Shown: positions 52,736 to 61,347, counted from the stretch's first letter. The stretch is DNA of 61,853 nucleotides from Candidatus Gastranaerophilales bacterium (GCA_944323045.1 CALUQX010000017.1:1-61853), one strand, 5' to 3'. A program made the numbers and translations. Notes: generated from the letters alone by a model not told the origin.

Positions 52736-53656
52736 TTGGAGAGCTTTATGGATAGAATTAATATATGTGTTTCTACTGATGATAATTACAGCAAATATGC
52801 AGGTGTGGTAATAGCTTCGGCACTTAGTCATGCCGCAGAGGATGATGATTTGCATGTCTATATTCTTGACGGCGGTGTCAGTGAAGAGAACAGAGAAAAG
52901 ATATTAGCCCTCAAAAGTCTTCATAAATGTGAAATAAATTTTGTGGACATTGACGAAAAATTATTTGACCTGTATAAGAATGTAAAAACGCATAGTTATA
53001 TATCACTGCCTGCATATTATAGATTAAAACTCGCAAGTATTTTACCTGAAATTGATAAAATAATATATTTTGACTGTGATGTTGTTGTGAATTCCAGTTT
53101 GAAAGATTTGTTCAACTATGACTTGAATGGAAACCCGATTGGCGGAGTTTTGGATATCAAAAACAGAAAAGTAAAATTGGAAAACGAGACTTATGTAAAT
53201 TCCGGCATGCTGGTATTTGATCTGGAACGAATTAGAGAGGAAAATATAGAGCAGGAATTGTATGAGTATACGCGGGACAATTTTGACAAAATTGTAATGG
53301 GTGACCAGCAGATAATTAATGAAGTTTTGGAGGGTCGAATACAAGTATTGCCGGATGAATGGAATGTACAGACGAGTAATTTTGTAAATCGTTCAAGTTA
53401 TACGAAACATCCGCGCGTAATACATTATGTAAGCCGTCAGAAACCGTGGATATATGGAAGTTGGAATTATTTTAAGAGATATTATTTTGAGAATTTGCAG
53501 CAGACGCCGTGGAGATTATCGGAGGATGAAAAATTTCGCTGGTACGTGTTGAATGAGATAGTATCAATAATGAAATATGTAAAATATCGTCCACTGTTTA
53601 TTTTGCGTCCTCGATACTGGTATGCATTGTGGCAGACATATGTTGCGAATAGATAA
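52736..53656 (+). CDS. Family 8 glycosyltransferase
   Basis: 306 residues. The GT8 pattern is clear: NICVSTDDNYSKYAGVVIASAL, YYRLKLASILPEIDKIIYFDCDVVVN (DxD), VNSGMLVFDL, DQQIINEVL and late VIHYVSRQKPW. GT8 enzymes retain configuration and often add galactose or glucose to LPS core. Last gene of the glycan group; 50577-53656 reads as one operon. GGAG precedes its ATG. Confidence 0.92.
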   Translation: MESFMDRINICVSTDDNYSKYAGVVIASALSHAAEDDDLHVYILDGGVSEENREKILALKSLHKCEINFVDIDEKLFDLYKNVKTHSYISLPAYYRLKLASILPEIDKIIYFDCDVVVNSSLKDLFNYDLNGNPIGGVLDIKNRKVKLENETYVNSGMLVFDLERIREENIEQELYEYTRDNFDKIVMGDQQIINEVLEGRIQVLPDEWNVQTSNFVNRSSYTKHPRVIHYVSRQKPWIYGSWNYFKRYYFENLQQTPWRLSEDEKFRWYVLNEIVSIMKYVKYRPLFILRPRYWYALWQTYVANR

Positions 53657-53823
53657 TATTTGTTAATTTTTAAAGATGATGCGAATTTTTTTGCGAAAAC
53701 ATATTGCGTGAAAAAATGTTTATGCTAGTATAGAATTATGAGGGATAAATACAGATACCCCACACTAATCCAAATCTGATTGTCCCTCTGGATCCATAAA
53801 AAGCGAAAATCGAATAGAATTAA
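53657..53823. other. Spacer before tRNA-Arg
   Basis: No gene seen. TTGCGT...TAGTATAGAAT near 53704-53737 may be the tRNA promoter. Confidence 0.35.
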
Positions 53824-53896
<73 letters not shown>

Positions 53897-53897
<1 letters not shown>

Positions 53898-53938
53898 AAT
53901 AATAATAGGACAGAATAAATTCTGTCCTATTATTATTT
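53897..53938 (+). terminator. Terminator hairpin after tRNA-Arg
   Basis: A near-perfect 20-bp stem (AAATAATAATAGGACAGAAT and its complement) directly after the tRNA. Confidence 0.75.
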
Positions 53939-53975
53939 GCATTGGTATAGATTCAAACGCGTATGTGCGTTCGGA

Positions 53976-54102
53976 GGATTTTGGCAAGTGCGCCGTGTGA
54001 GCACAGCGAACCCAGCACGTCCTAATGAGAAAGTCTACGAAACGATAAAATTGCTATGCAATTTTAGAGTTGAGTACTAGACTTTCGAATTGCCAATAAT
54101 CC
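53976..54102. repeat. Palindromic repeat segment with terminal inverted repeats
   Basis: GGATTTTGGCAA (53976-53987) is mirrored by TTGCCAATAATCC (54090-54102). Inside, GAAAGTCTA (54029-54037) pairs with TAGACTTTC (54078-54086), and AAAATTGC-TAT-GCAATTTTA forms a tip hairpin. The left half recurs at 61533-61612. It looks like a small non-autonomous element or a structured RNA/DNA repeat. Confidence 0.65.
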
Positions 54103-54121
54103 GATTAATCGCATCCAGGGT

Positions 54122-54160
54122 AGATAAGACAGGATGACTTTTGTTATCCTGTCTTATTTA
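54122..54160 (+). terminator. Terminator hairpin after att copy 2
   Basis: AAGACAGGATGAC pairs with GTTATCCTGTCTT, with A/T-rich stem extensions and a T-rich end. Confidence 0.7.
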
Positions 54161-54187
54161 TTATGGATATCGATGAGAACGCCCTGC

Positions 54188-54310
54188 GCGTTCGAGCGGA
54201 TTTCCGTACGGACGACACGAGCGCAAGCGAGTTAGTCCGGATAGCGAGGATATTGAGCCTGCTAAGCCGTCAGGCTTAAAGGCGAAACTATTCGAGCGTG
54301 GAGGAAATCC
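54188..54310 (+). repeat. GC-rich dispersed repeat, copy in the stacked att region
   Basis: The 64 bp from 54188 to 54251 (GCGTTCGAGCGG... to ...GCGAGGAT) recur at 61473-61536 with about two differences. A diverged copy is at 38764-38966 in reverse. It is richer in G+C than its neighbours and spans no convincing gene. Confidence 0.75.
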
Positions 54311-54344
54311 AAGACAATCGCATCCAGGGTATTTTTTATTGCAA

Positions 54345-54418
54345 AATTGCTGTAGCTCAGCGGGATAAAGCATCTGCACATCTAAAGAGGGTCCCGCGTT
54401 CGAATCGCGGCAGGCGTA
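54345..54418 (+). pseudogene. Degenerate tRNA, Arg-like
   Basis: GTAGCTCAGCGGGATAAAGC is a D-arm and CCGCGTTCGAATCGCGG a perfect T-arm. The acceptor stem has two mismatches, however, and the anticodon stem (TCTGC against AAGAG) does not close. It may be the relic of a second tRNA carried in or split by integration. Confidence 0.6.
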
Positions 54419-54688
54419 TTTTTTTGTGCAAAAAATCGTCAGAGTCGCAAAAAAGTTGCAAATTATTTTTGAATGACATTTAAGTCGTAACCTCTTTTGT
54501 GTAGCGAGTTTTAAGGTTTGTGAAATTGTTTTTGTATGTATTTATACTTGACAAGTTGAAAAATGCGACAGCGGACGCCGTAGCTACTCCATTTTAGACC
54601 ATAAAGAAATGATGTGGAAAGACTTTAAAATAAAAATACCCGCTTAAAATAAGCGAGTATAAATATGATTGCAATATACAAATTTTTA
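54419..54688. other. Spacer with no gene
   Basis: No gene seen. An imperfect ATACCCGCTTA/TAAGCGAGTAT hairpin (54637-54661) may end the leftward integrase relic. Confidence 0.35.
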
Positions 54689-55428
54689 TTATATCCCAAA
54701 TCTCACAATTTTTTCTTGTGCTTCAACAGTTGTATTTACTATGTTATTCAAGAGATTGACACACTTGTCATTAACTTCGGGTAATAAGTGAGTGTATAAG
54801 TCCATCGTCATTGTTATAGAAGCATGTCCTAATTGACTTTGAACATATTTCATTTGTGCCCCGTTAGCAAGAAGCAAGCTTGCGTATGTGTGTCTGAGGT
54901 CATGGAATCTTATTTCATCAATACCTGCACGCTTTAGAGCAGGTTTAAATCTTCTTTTTAGCATATTATTAGCGTCAAAGTGCAAGCCTTCACTATTAGG
55001 AAAAACTAAATCTAAATCACTATGAGGACAAGCTAAACGCCATTCTTTAAGGACTTTCGCTAATTCATTTGACATATCTACATACCTGATTTTATTTGTC
55101 TTTGGTGTTCCCACGCGGTCATGAGTATAATTTTTATCAACCTTGATTTTACCTTTTATCCAATTTATTGAGCTCCAGGTTAATCCCAAAAGCTCACCCT
55201 GTCTCATTCCTGTAAATAATGCGGTGAATAATAACGGATAAAAATCAGGGATAAATTTTTTTAGTTTTAGAAAGTAGTGCTTGAACTTCTTCTGTACACA
55301 GAGCACGAATCTTTTTATTCTTAACTTCTTTGAGCGATTTTACACGAGCAAGCGGGTCTCTTACCGCAATATCGCTGTCAATCATAAAATTATAAATCGC
55401 ACTTATGAATTTAACGTATTTTAATACA
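54689..55428 (-). pseudogene. Tyrosine integrase, truncated and frameshifted
   Basis: The C-terminal catalytic domain is whole: TGMRQGELLGL (Arg), FHDLRHTYASLL (HxxR), LGHAS and MDLYTH (Tyr). The preceding core-binding part (KFISAIYNFMIDSDIAVRDP, then KKIRALCTEEVQALL) reads in another frame and meets a stop just after an A7 run on the coding strand (55256-55262). One base less would rejoin the frames. No N-terminal arm is found: the fragment begins at the end of the PDZ gene. It is the likely relic of the island's integrase. Confidence 0.8.
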
Positions 55429-56167
55429 ATAGTTTGTTATTGATATTTCTTAAATTATTATTTATGTTGTAAAGATTGTTATTCATTTGTATTTGATTTA
55501 CTGCATTTATTGAATTTTGTATTGTTTGCTGTCTTAACATATTTTCTTGTACTTCAAGCTGCCTATCCTGTGCGGTTTTATTAATTTCTCTATTAGTTAA
55601 ATTTATAAGACAAGCATTTTGCTCAGAAGCAGGATATGACATACAAACATCATAACTATTTTTAAATTCCGCTTTTCTTGCAAGCCAGTAATTTGTAAAA
55701 GGCACAACTTCCGCATACCACTTTTTACTCATATTATTAATCATATTTTGCGGTATAGGTTCAATTCTTGCATTTACCGGGGCAATTTGTTTCCAATGAA
55801 TTTCAAACTTATTCTGAACTTTTTCCGGCAGCACGAATTTTGCCCGAGGAATTTCTATTGTACTTTCTTCTTTGTTGTACTTAATTACTAGCTTTACTTT
55901 TGTACCTTCTTCACCGCGAATTAAATTTGTAACTTGATTAATATCAAGTTTTTTAACTTTCCGGTCATTTACAGAAATTATTTCAGCACCTTCGGGTAAT
56001 CCATACTTTAAGGCCATAGAATTTGGAAATGTTTTCAAAACAAAAACTTTTTTATTATACGGGTCTTTTACAAGATTTGTACCTATACCGCAAATAGAAG
56101 TTTGTGCAAAGACAAAACTTTGCGAAATTACAACTATTAAAACAAGAAAAATTAATGCCTTTCTCAT
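55421..56167 (-). CDS. Exported PDZ-domain protein
   Basis: 248 residues. The signal peptide ends near VFAQ (residue 22). Residues about 25-105 form a PDZ-like domain (FVLKTFPNSMALKYGLPEGAEIISVNDRKV, LIRGEEGTKVKLVI). The rest is polar and ends in an Asn-rich helical tail (NNLYNINNNLRNINNKLLY). It lacks a protease domain. It was probably carried in with the island. Its stop lies at the junction with the integrase relic, so its last residues may be affected by that junction. Confidence 0.7.
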   Translation of the reverse strand: MRKALIFLVLIVVISQSFVFAQTSICGIGTNLVKDPYNKKVFVLKTFPNSMALKYGLPEGAEIISVNDRKVKKLDINQVTNLIRGEEGTKVKLVIKYNKEESTIEIPRAKFVLPEKVQNKFEIHWKQIAPVNARIEPIPQNMINNMSKKWYAEVVPFTNYWLARKAEFKNSYDVCMSYPASEQNACLINLTNREINKTAQDRQLEVQENMLRQQTIQNSINAVNQIQMNNNLYNINNNLRNINNKLLY

Positions 56168-56288
56168 ATTTACCTTTCTTAACCACGCATAGTATTAGTC
56201 TTTAAAATCTCGATATACAAAAGATTAACACATATAAACGCACGTTCAGTTTGTTCCATTGATTTTATATTACCACGAAAATTGCAAT

Positions 56289-56504
56289 ATGAGTAAAAAA
56301 GATTTACAAAAGTTTGGTAAGAGATTAAAATTTCTAAGGCTTGATAAAGAATTAACTCAGCTTGAACTTGCTGAAATTCTTGATATGTCCCCCAATTTTA
56401 TCGGAATGATTGAACGCGGAGAAAGAAATACAACTGTTGAAAATGTGTTTAAAATCGCAAGAGCCTTAGGAATTAAACCTTCTACTTTATTTGATGAACT
56501 TTAG
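56289..56504 (+). CDS. Small XRE regulator of the island
   Basis: 71 residues from the ATG at 56289 (MSKKDLQKFGKRLKFLR); nine upstream codons are unlikely to be used. A single HTH (ELTQLELAEILDMSPNFIGMIERGERNTTVENVFKIARAL), like C proteins and phage repressors. It is close to the ATPase-methyltransferase pair and could control it. Divergent from the PDZ gene and convergent, with a 4-bp overlap, with the next small gene. Confidence 0.82.
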   Translation: MSKKDLQKFGKRLKFLRLDKELTQLELAEILDMSPNFIGMIERGERNTTVENVFKIARALGIKPSTLFDEL

Positions 56505-56722
56505 GTCTGCAAAATGTTTATCGCTTTTTGTAGCTTTTTGTTTAATGTTCTGAAAAGTATGTAATAATCGTCTTTGTCTTTATTGAGTTGTAATTCTTCA
56601 TCAATAATCTCTGAATCACTAGCAAGGGCGCCTAACTTAATGAACACTTGTAAATCGTATAAAATCATTCTTGCGTTTGATAGTTTGTTTTCTAATAAAT
56701 TTAATGCGTTTTTATCGCACAT
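56501..56722 (-). CDS. Small helical protein, intact paralogue
   Basis: 73 residues, helical, no membrane segment. KLSNARMILYDLQVFIKLGALASDSEI and the following acidic DEELQLNKDKDDYY are shared with the broken gene at 56852-57066. Function unknown; small helical proteins of this kind are common in integrated elements. Confidence 0.58.
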   Translation of the reverse strand: MCDKNALNLLENKLSNARMILYDLQVFIKLGALASDSEIIDEELQLNKDKDDYYILFRTLNKKLQKAINILQT

Positions 56723-56851
56723 AAAAATTAACTCCTTTGTATTGGTATGCGTATATCTAGCTGTTTTATAGAATCATTTTACGGTGTCTCGATTATTTTG
56801 TGCACCCAGTTTATTTTTATGAGTAGTAAATATGAGTAGCAACATTGGAAG

Positions 56852-57066
56852 TTAATCAAAGAGCAAATGTTCAATTCTGTGAATAAGATTTACTGCTTGT
56901 TTTAATGCAAAATAATATTCTAAGTTATCTTGCATTTTTAATTCATCATCACATATATATAAGAATCCGAGGCTAATGCCCCAACCCTTGTTAAACACTT
57001 AACCTCTAATAAAATGAGACCAACCTCTTGCATTATTTTTCCCTGTGCCACATTAACTTCTACCAT
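56852..57066 (-). pseudogene. Frameshifted paralogue of the 56501 gene
   Basis: It starts with a strong GGAGG site and MVEVNVAQGKIMQEVGLILL, and reaches RVGALASDS like its neighbour. The frame then breaks in a TATATATATG tract near 56957-56966. In the shifted frame homology goes on (DDELKMQDNLEYYFALKQAVN) to a stop at 56852-56854. Two bases fewer in the TA run would restore it. A slippage-prone run could also switch the gene on and off. Confidence 0.65.
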
Positions 57067-57231
57067 TCTTCCTCCTTTAAAATCGCAAAGAATCAATTTT
57101 ATCGAGAAAGAAATCAAGTAAACGCATACAGTTAGAAATGTTTGCAAAAGTTAGTCAAGTTATATGTTTAATTTTTCTTTATAAAAAACAAGAATATTAA
57201 TTTTCGATTATAATATTAACAGAGGTAATAC

Positions 57232-59028
57232 ATGGAATTAATAGATAAACTTTCTCAAAAATTTAATAGTGGACAGTATGATAATTTTATTACAGAAATA
57301 AATTTGCCATACTTTAAAAATATTAAGGTAGGTACAAAAATTAATTTTACATTCCCTCTCACTGTTTTAATTGGGCAAAATGGATGCGGTAAAAGTTCAT
57401 GTTTACAAGCTATAAAAGGATGCCCAAGAGGAAATATGCCAAGTGAGTATTGGTTTTCAACACCAATTGATGAAATTAAAGAGAAAAATGTTTCAGCATA
57501 CTATGACAAAATTACAAAAGTATGGCCTACAATTTTTTATAGATATAAAAAAGCAAATGAAGAATATCAAGTCTTGTACCAGGCTGTTTATAGAAAGGAC
57601 AACCCAGATTATTGGGAAGCTCGTATTCCTGTAAAAGCTTATGGAATGACTAACACAAAAAGACATGATAACATTGTAAAAGATGTAATATATTTGGATT
57701 TTAGAGGTGAATTAAGTGCTTTCGATAAATATTTTTATTTTGGAGAAAAGCATACAAAGAAAAACATAAAAGCAAATAAAAAACAAGATTATTTGAGAAT
57801 TCAGGGACAAAAATTAAAAAAAGTTTTTGAGCAGTCAAAAAGGTATATTGTTCCTCGTTCAGACAAAAAACGTTTTTACAACGAGCTACCTGTCGAATTT
57901 TCAAAAGAAGTTTTGAATCATATAAACAAAATTCTAGGGAAAGATTATAAAAGTGCTAAATTGGTATACCATCATTTATTCGAGAGTTATGGAGCTTCTA
58001 TTTTATTTAAAACTTCAAATATGAATTACTCTGAAGCATTTGCAGGTAGTGGAGAAATGTCAGCGTCAATACTTGTATATAATGTACTTAATGCACAAAA
58101 AGATTCTTTGATATTATTAGATGAGCCCGAAGTTTCTCTACACCCATTAGCACAAGAAAAATTAAGAGAATTCTTGTTGGAACAAGCTCTCGCAAAGAAT
58201 TTACAAATAATTGTTTCTACACATTCCCCAAGTTTTGTTAATGGATTACCTAAAGAAGCTATAAAAGTATTCAGAGAAGACTCGGATGGCTCTTTTGAAG
58301 TTTTACAGAACATGTCTTGTGAATCTGCTTTTAATATCGTTGGCTTTAAATTTTCTACATCAAAAAATATTTTAGTTGAAGATATTTTAGCAAAAAAAAT
58401 TTTAGAAGCTGTAATTAAAAAATATAGTGGTGAAAACCCAGCTCTTGAAAATATAGAAATAAATTTTAATCCAGGAGGTGCTGAGGAATTATATAAAGAT
58501 GCAGAGCGTATAATTAGATGTGGGGCAAATGTTTCAAACAATACTTATATTGTTTTGGATGGTGATAAATATAGGGAAGATTTTCAAGATTATAATCAAT
58601 GGGTACAATCTGATATAACATTACAAAATATAAATGAACATATAAAAAATGTTACTAATATATCAGATTCTAAAATTTTCCCAGCAGATTCTAATCAAAG
58701 CAATGATGTATCAATAAAACAAAGAAAAGAGTTTATTGACTACGGAAGAAACAATATAATGTATATGTTAAGAATTGAGCCTGAGAAAATTATATGGGAT
58801 GAAAATGTATGCAAGCAATGTCTTGAATACTCTGGAGTGTTTGATATTGAACAAACACAGCAAATGATTACTAATGAACAAAGTTACAAACAAAAGTTTA
58901 AAATTTTATCAGAAAAATCTGGTATCAATGTGAGTGAATTAGAATCTAATTTTGTAAAACGCTGGATAAATTCTGATAACGGTAGCATTTCACAAATAAA
59001 AGTAACGATTTTAGATAAAATAGTCTAG
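57232..59028 (+). CDS. OLD-like ATPase with TOPRIM-type C-terminal domain
   Basis: 598 residues. Walker A is IGQNGCGKSSC (about 47-57), the ABC-like signature region is FAGSGEMSAS, Walker B is SLILLDEPEVSLHP (about 290-304), and the H-switch is VSTHSPSFV (about 326). After residue 370 a TOPRIM-like core appears: ILVEDILAKKILEAV (acidic at about 382) and YIVLDGDKY (DxD at about 441). OLD proteins are ATP-controlled nucleases, as in Gabija GajA. It lies 41 bp ahead of a DNA methyltransferase, so the two probably act together. AT-rich, island-borne. Confidence 0.83.
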   Translation: MELIDKLSQKFNSGQYDNFITEINLPYFKNIKVGTKINFTFPLTVLIGQNGCGKSSCLQAIKGCPRGNMPSEYWFSTPIDEIKEKNVSAYYDKITKVWPTIFYRYKKANEEYQVLYQAVYRKDNPDYWEARIPVKAYGMTNTKRHDNIVKDVIYLDFRGELSAFDKYFYFGEKHTKKNIKANKKQDYLRIQGQKLKKVFEQSKRYIVPRSDKKRFYNELPVEFSKEVLNHINKILGKDYKSAKLVYHHLFESYGASILFKTSNMNYSEAFAGSGEMSASILVYNVLNAQKDSLILLDEPEVSLHPLAQEKLREFLLEQALAKNLQIIVSTHSPSFVNGLPKEAIKVFREDSDGSFEVLQNMSCESAFNIVGFKFSTSKNILVEDILAKKILEAVIKKYSGENPALENIEINFNPGGAEELYKDAERIIRCGANVSNNTYIVLDGDKYREDFQDYNQWVQSDITLQNINEHIKNVTNISDSKIFPADSNQSNDVSIKQRKEFIDYGRNNIMYMLRIEPEKIIWDENVCKQCLEYSGVFDIEQTQQMITNEQSYKQKFKILSEKSGINVSELESNFVKRWINSDNGSISQIKVTILDKIV

Positions 59029-59069
59029 TCTTTCACTTTATGTGTTAAAATTTCTATAGAGGGCAAAAC

Positions 59070-60125
59070 ATGTCAAAGAAAAAAATTAAAGTTTTTGATT
59101 TTTTTTCTGGTTGCGGAGGAACTGCACAAGGTTTCAAGCAAGCTGGTCTTGACATTGTTGTAGGTATAGATAATGACAAAGATGCTTCAGAAACATATAA
59201 ATACAATATTAAGCCCGAACTATTTATAAATGACGATATTAGACAAATAAAGACAGATTCTATAAGTGCTTATGTTAATAAGTATAAAAAAAATAGTTAT
59301 ATTTTATTTTGTGGTTGTGCACCATGTCAGCCATTTTCTAGTCAAAACAAAAAAAGATTTTCAAAAGATGATAAACGTTTTTCTCTTTTAGATGAGTTTT
59401 CAAGATTCGTTGAAAGGCATGAACCAGATTTTATATTTTTTGAAAATGTTCCTGGTATGAAAAAACTCAAGCCAAAAGAATCACCATTATATAAATTTGA
59501 GAAGAAATTAAAAATAATGGGATACAATGTTTGCGGTCCTCAAATAGTCTGTGCTGAAGAATATGGTGTTCCTCAAAAGAGAAGACGTTTAATATTGATT
59601 GCAAGTAAATTAGGTAAAATAAATTTCCCAGAAGCAACACATGGTCCAGATTGTGAACAGGATTATATTACAGTAAGAGAGGCTATTTATTTCTTACCAA
59701 AACTTGCTGCAGGTCAAGAAAGTAAGCAATATTTAAATCATAAAGCTGCAAAATTATCAGATATTAATTTAAAAAGACTAAAAGTTATTAATGAAGGCGA
59801 AAGTATATCAAAGTGTATTGGAGACTTATCATTGCAATGTCATATAAATCATAAAGGGCATAGTGATGTTTATGGACGTTTAAAGTGGGATGAACCATCA
59901 GTCACTTTAACCACGAAATGTACAAGTTTCTCAAATGGAAGATTTGGGCATCCAGAGCAGGATAGGGCATTAACGCCTCGCGAGGCTGCTTGTCTTCAAT
60001 CTTTCCCATTAGATTTTGAATTTAAAGGGTCTGGAGTGACTTCCTGGGGAAAACAAGTGGGAAATGCTGTGCCTGTAAAATTGGCGGAAGCATTTGGATT
60101 GAACTATAAGAATTATATTAAATAA
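59070..60125 (+). CDS. DNA (cytosine-5) methyltransferase
   Basis: 351 residues, a complete C5 enzyme. Motif I DFFSGCGGTAQGF (from residue 9), motif IV with catalytic Cys GCAPCQPFSS (about 83-92), ENV motif VI (FFENVPGM), VIII QKRRRLILIAS, a short target-recognition region (about 180-280), IX LTPREAACLQSFP and X GNAVPVKLAEAFG. It modifies cytosine in an unknown site. No classical restriction endonuclease is adjacent; the OLD-like gene upstream is the only nuclease candidate. Confidence 0.95.
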   Translation: MSKKKIKVFDFFSGCGGTAQGFKQAGLDIVVGIDNDKDASETYKYNIKPELFINDDIRQIKTDSISAYVNKYKKNSYILFCGCAPCQPFSSQNKKRFSKDDKRFSLLDEFSRFVERHEPDFIFFENVPGMKKLKPKESPLYKFEKKLKIMGYNVCGPQIVCAEEYGVPQKRRRLILIASKLGKINFPEATHGPDCEQDYITVREAIYFLPKLAAGQESKQYLNHKAAKLSDINLKRLKVINEGESISKCIGDLSLQCHINHKGHSDVYGRLKWDEPSVTLTTKCTSFSNGRFGHPEQDRALTPREAACLQSFPLDFEFKGSGVTSWGKQVGNAVPVKLAEAFGLNYKNYIK

Positions 60126-60130
60126 ATTAT

Positions 60131-61273
60131 TTACGTTCCTTCTTTTAAAACTTCCAAATACTCTTTATACGCAAAAGTTCTATTTCTGCTTTGAGTTGAA
60201 GTTTGTTCAAGGACACCGATACTAGTCAGGTCTTTGACTATGCTTGACATTGTGTTAAATGCTATATCAAGCTCTCTGGCTGTTTTTTGAATTTCAATAA
60301 TAGGATTTGATTCTAAGTATTCAAATACTCGCATAGCATTTTTAGCTTTGCGTCCCAAGCCTTTGATTTTCAGACAATAGTTATCATGCAGAGAAGTTAA
60401 TTTATCAATCGTTTCAACGGCGTCTTTTGCTGATTCATAAACGGCTTCCAAGAAAAATTTAATCCATTGTTCATAGTTACCTTTTGAACGCACTTCATTC
60501 ATTCTGTCATAATATTCAATCCTATTCTTTTTCAAGAAATAAGAAATATACAATGCAGGTGTGCTTAAAACTTTATTTTTCATTAAAAATAAAGTAATCA
60601 AAAGTCGCCCGATTCTACCGTTACCGTCTAAAAACGGGTGAATAGTTTCAAATTGATAATGAATTAAGCCTGCTCTAATTAAAACATCAAGTTCATCATC
60701 AGCATTAATATATTTTTCTAAATCAGACATTGCTTGAATCATATCTTCAACAGATGGTGGAATATAGCGGGCATTTTGCAAATTACACCCTGTGGCACCT
60801 ATCCAGTTTTGAGAATGCCTGAATTCACCGGGACTTTTATTTTGTCCTCTAACTCCCGATAATAAAACTTCATGTGCTTCTTTTATTAGGCGATTACACA
60901 ATGGTAATTCTTTCAATCTATTAATTGCATAATCAGTTGCTTTTATGTAGTTTACAACATCTCCGACAGGTCTGTTTGTGTTTTCTTCCAAGCACGGGTC
61001 TAGTACATCTTCTAAAGTAGCCTGAGTCCCTTCAATTTGTGAGGACATAAGAGCTTCTTTTCTCACATACATAGAAATAAATAAATGAATATTAGGAATT
61101 CTGCTTGAAATTCCTTCAAGTAATGCAAGCTGCTTATTAGCTTTTACTAATAAATCTACAATATCTTTATCAAGTTCTATTGGCGGATTAGGCGGCAAAA
61201 CTGATGGTATAAATGATTTATAAGCCATTTCTCCTGATAAATTATTTTTGTATGTTCCTGCTCTATTATTCAT
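60131..61273 (-). CDS. Fic-domain protein with C-terminal winged helix
   Basis: 380 residues. A Fic_N-type start (LPPNPPIELDKDIVDLLVKAN) holds the inhibitory helix motif SSQIEG (about 77-82), which blocks the active site in class II Fic proteins. The Fic motif HPFLDGNGRIGR (about 212-223) is complete, so AMP transfer to a target protein is expected. The last 90 residues are a winged-helix DNA-binding region. Tail to tail with the methyltransferase, 5 bp apart. A perfect inverted repeat upstream suggests self-repression. Confidence 0.9.
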   Translation of the reverse strand: MNNRAGTYKNNLSGEMAYKSFIPSVLPPNPPIELDKDIVDLLVKANKQLALLEGISSRIPNIHLFISMYVRKEALMSSQIEGTQATLEDVLDPCLEENTNRPVGDVVNYIKATDYAINRLKELPLCNRLIKEAHEVLLSGVRGQNKSPGEFRHSQNWIGATGCNLQNARYIPPSVEDMIQAMSDLEKYINADDELDVLIRAGLIHYQFETIHPFLDGNGRIGRLLITLFLMKNKVLSTPALYISYFLKKNRIEYYDRMNEVRSKGNYEQWIKFFLEAVYESAKDAVETIDKLTSLHDNYCLKIKGLGRKAKNAMRVFEYLESNPIIEIQKTARELDIAFNTMSSIVKDLTSIGVLEQTSTQSRNRTFAYKEYLEVLKEGT

Positions 61274-61283
61274 CGCAACTCCG

Positions 61284-61347
61284 AAATTGAAATAACATGT
61301 TTATTATAGCACCTTTATTTCAATTTAACAACTCAAATTGAAATAAA
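61284..61347. promoter_or_regulatory. Inverted-repeat operator of the Fic gene
   Basis: TTTATTTCAATTT (61314-61326) is mirrored perfectly by AAATTGAAATAAA (61335-61347). A third half-site AAATTGAAAT lies at 61284-61293, and another partial site follows at about 61367. It is likely bound by the Fic protein's own winged-helix domain. Confidence 0.65.

Noticed and set aside
54161-54379. Minus-strand frame with SGLTRLRSCRPYGNPLER
   Set aside because: The same peptide pattern arises at 61443-61628 because both cross the GC-rich repeat. It is a repeat translation and overlaps an att copy and the degenerate tRNA.
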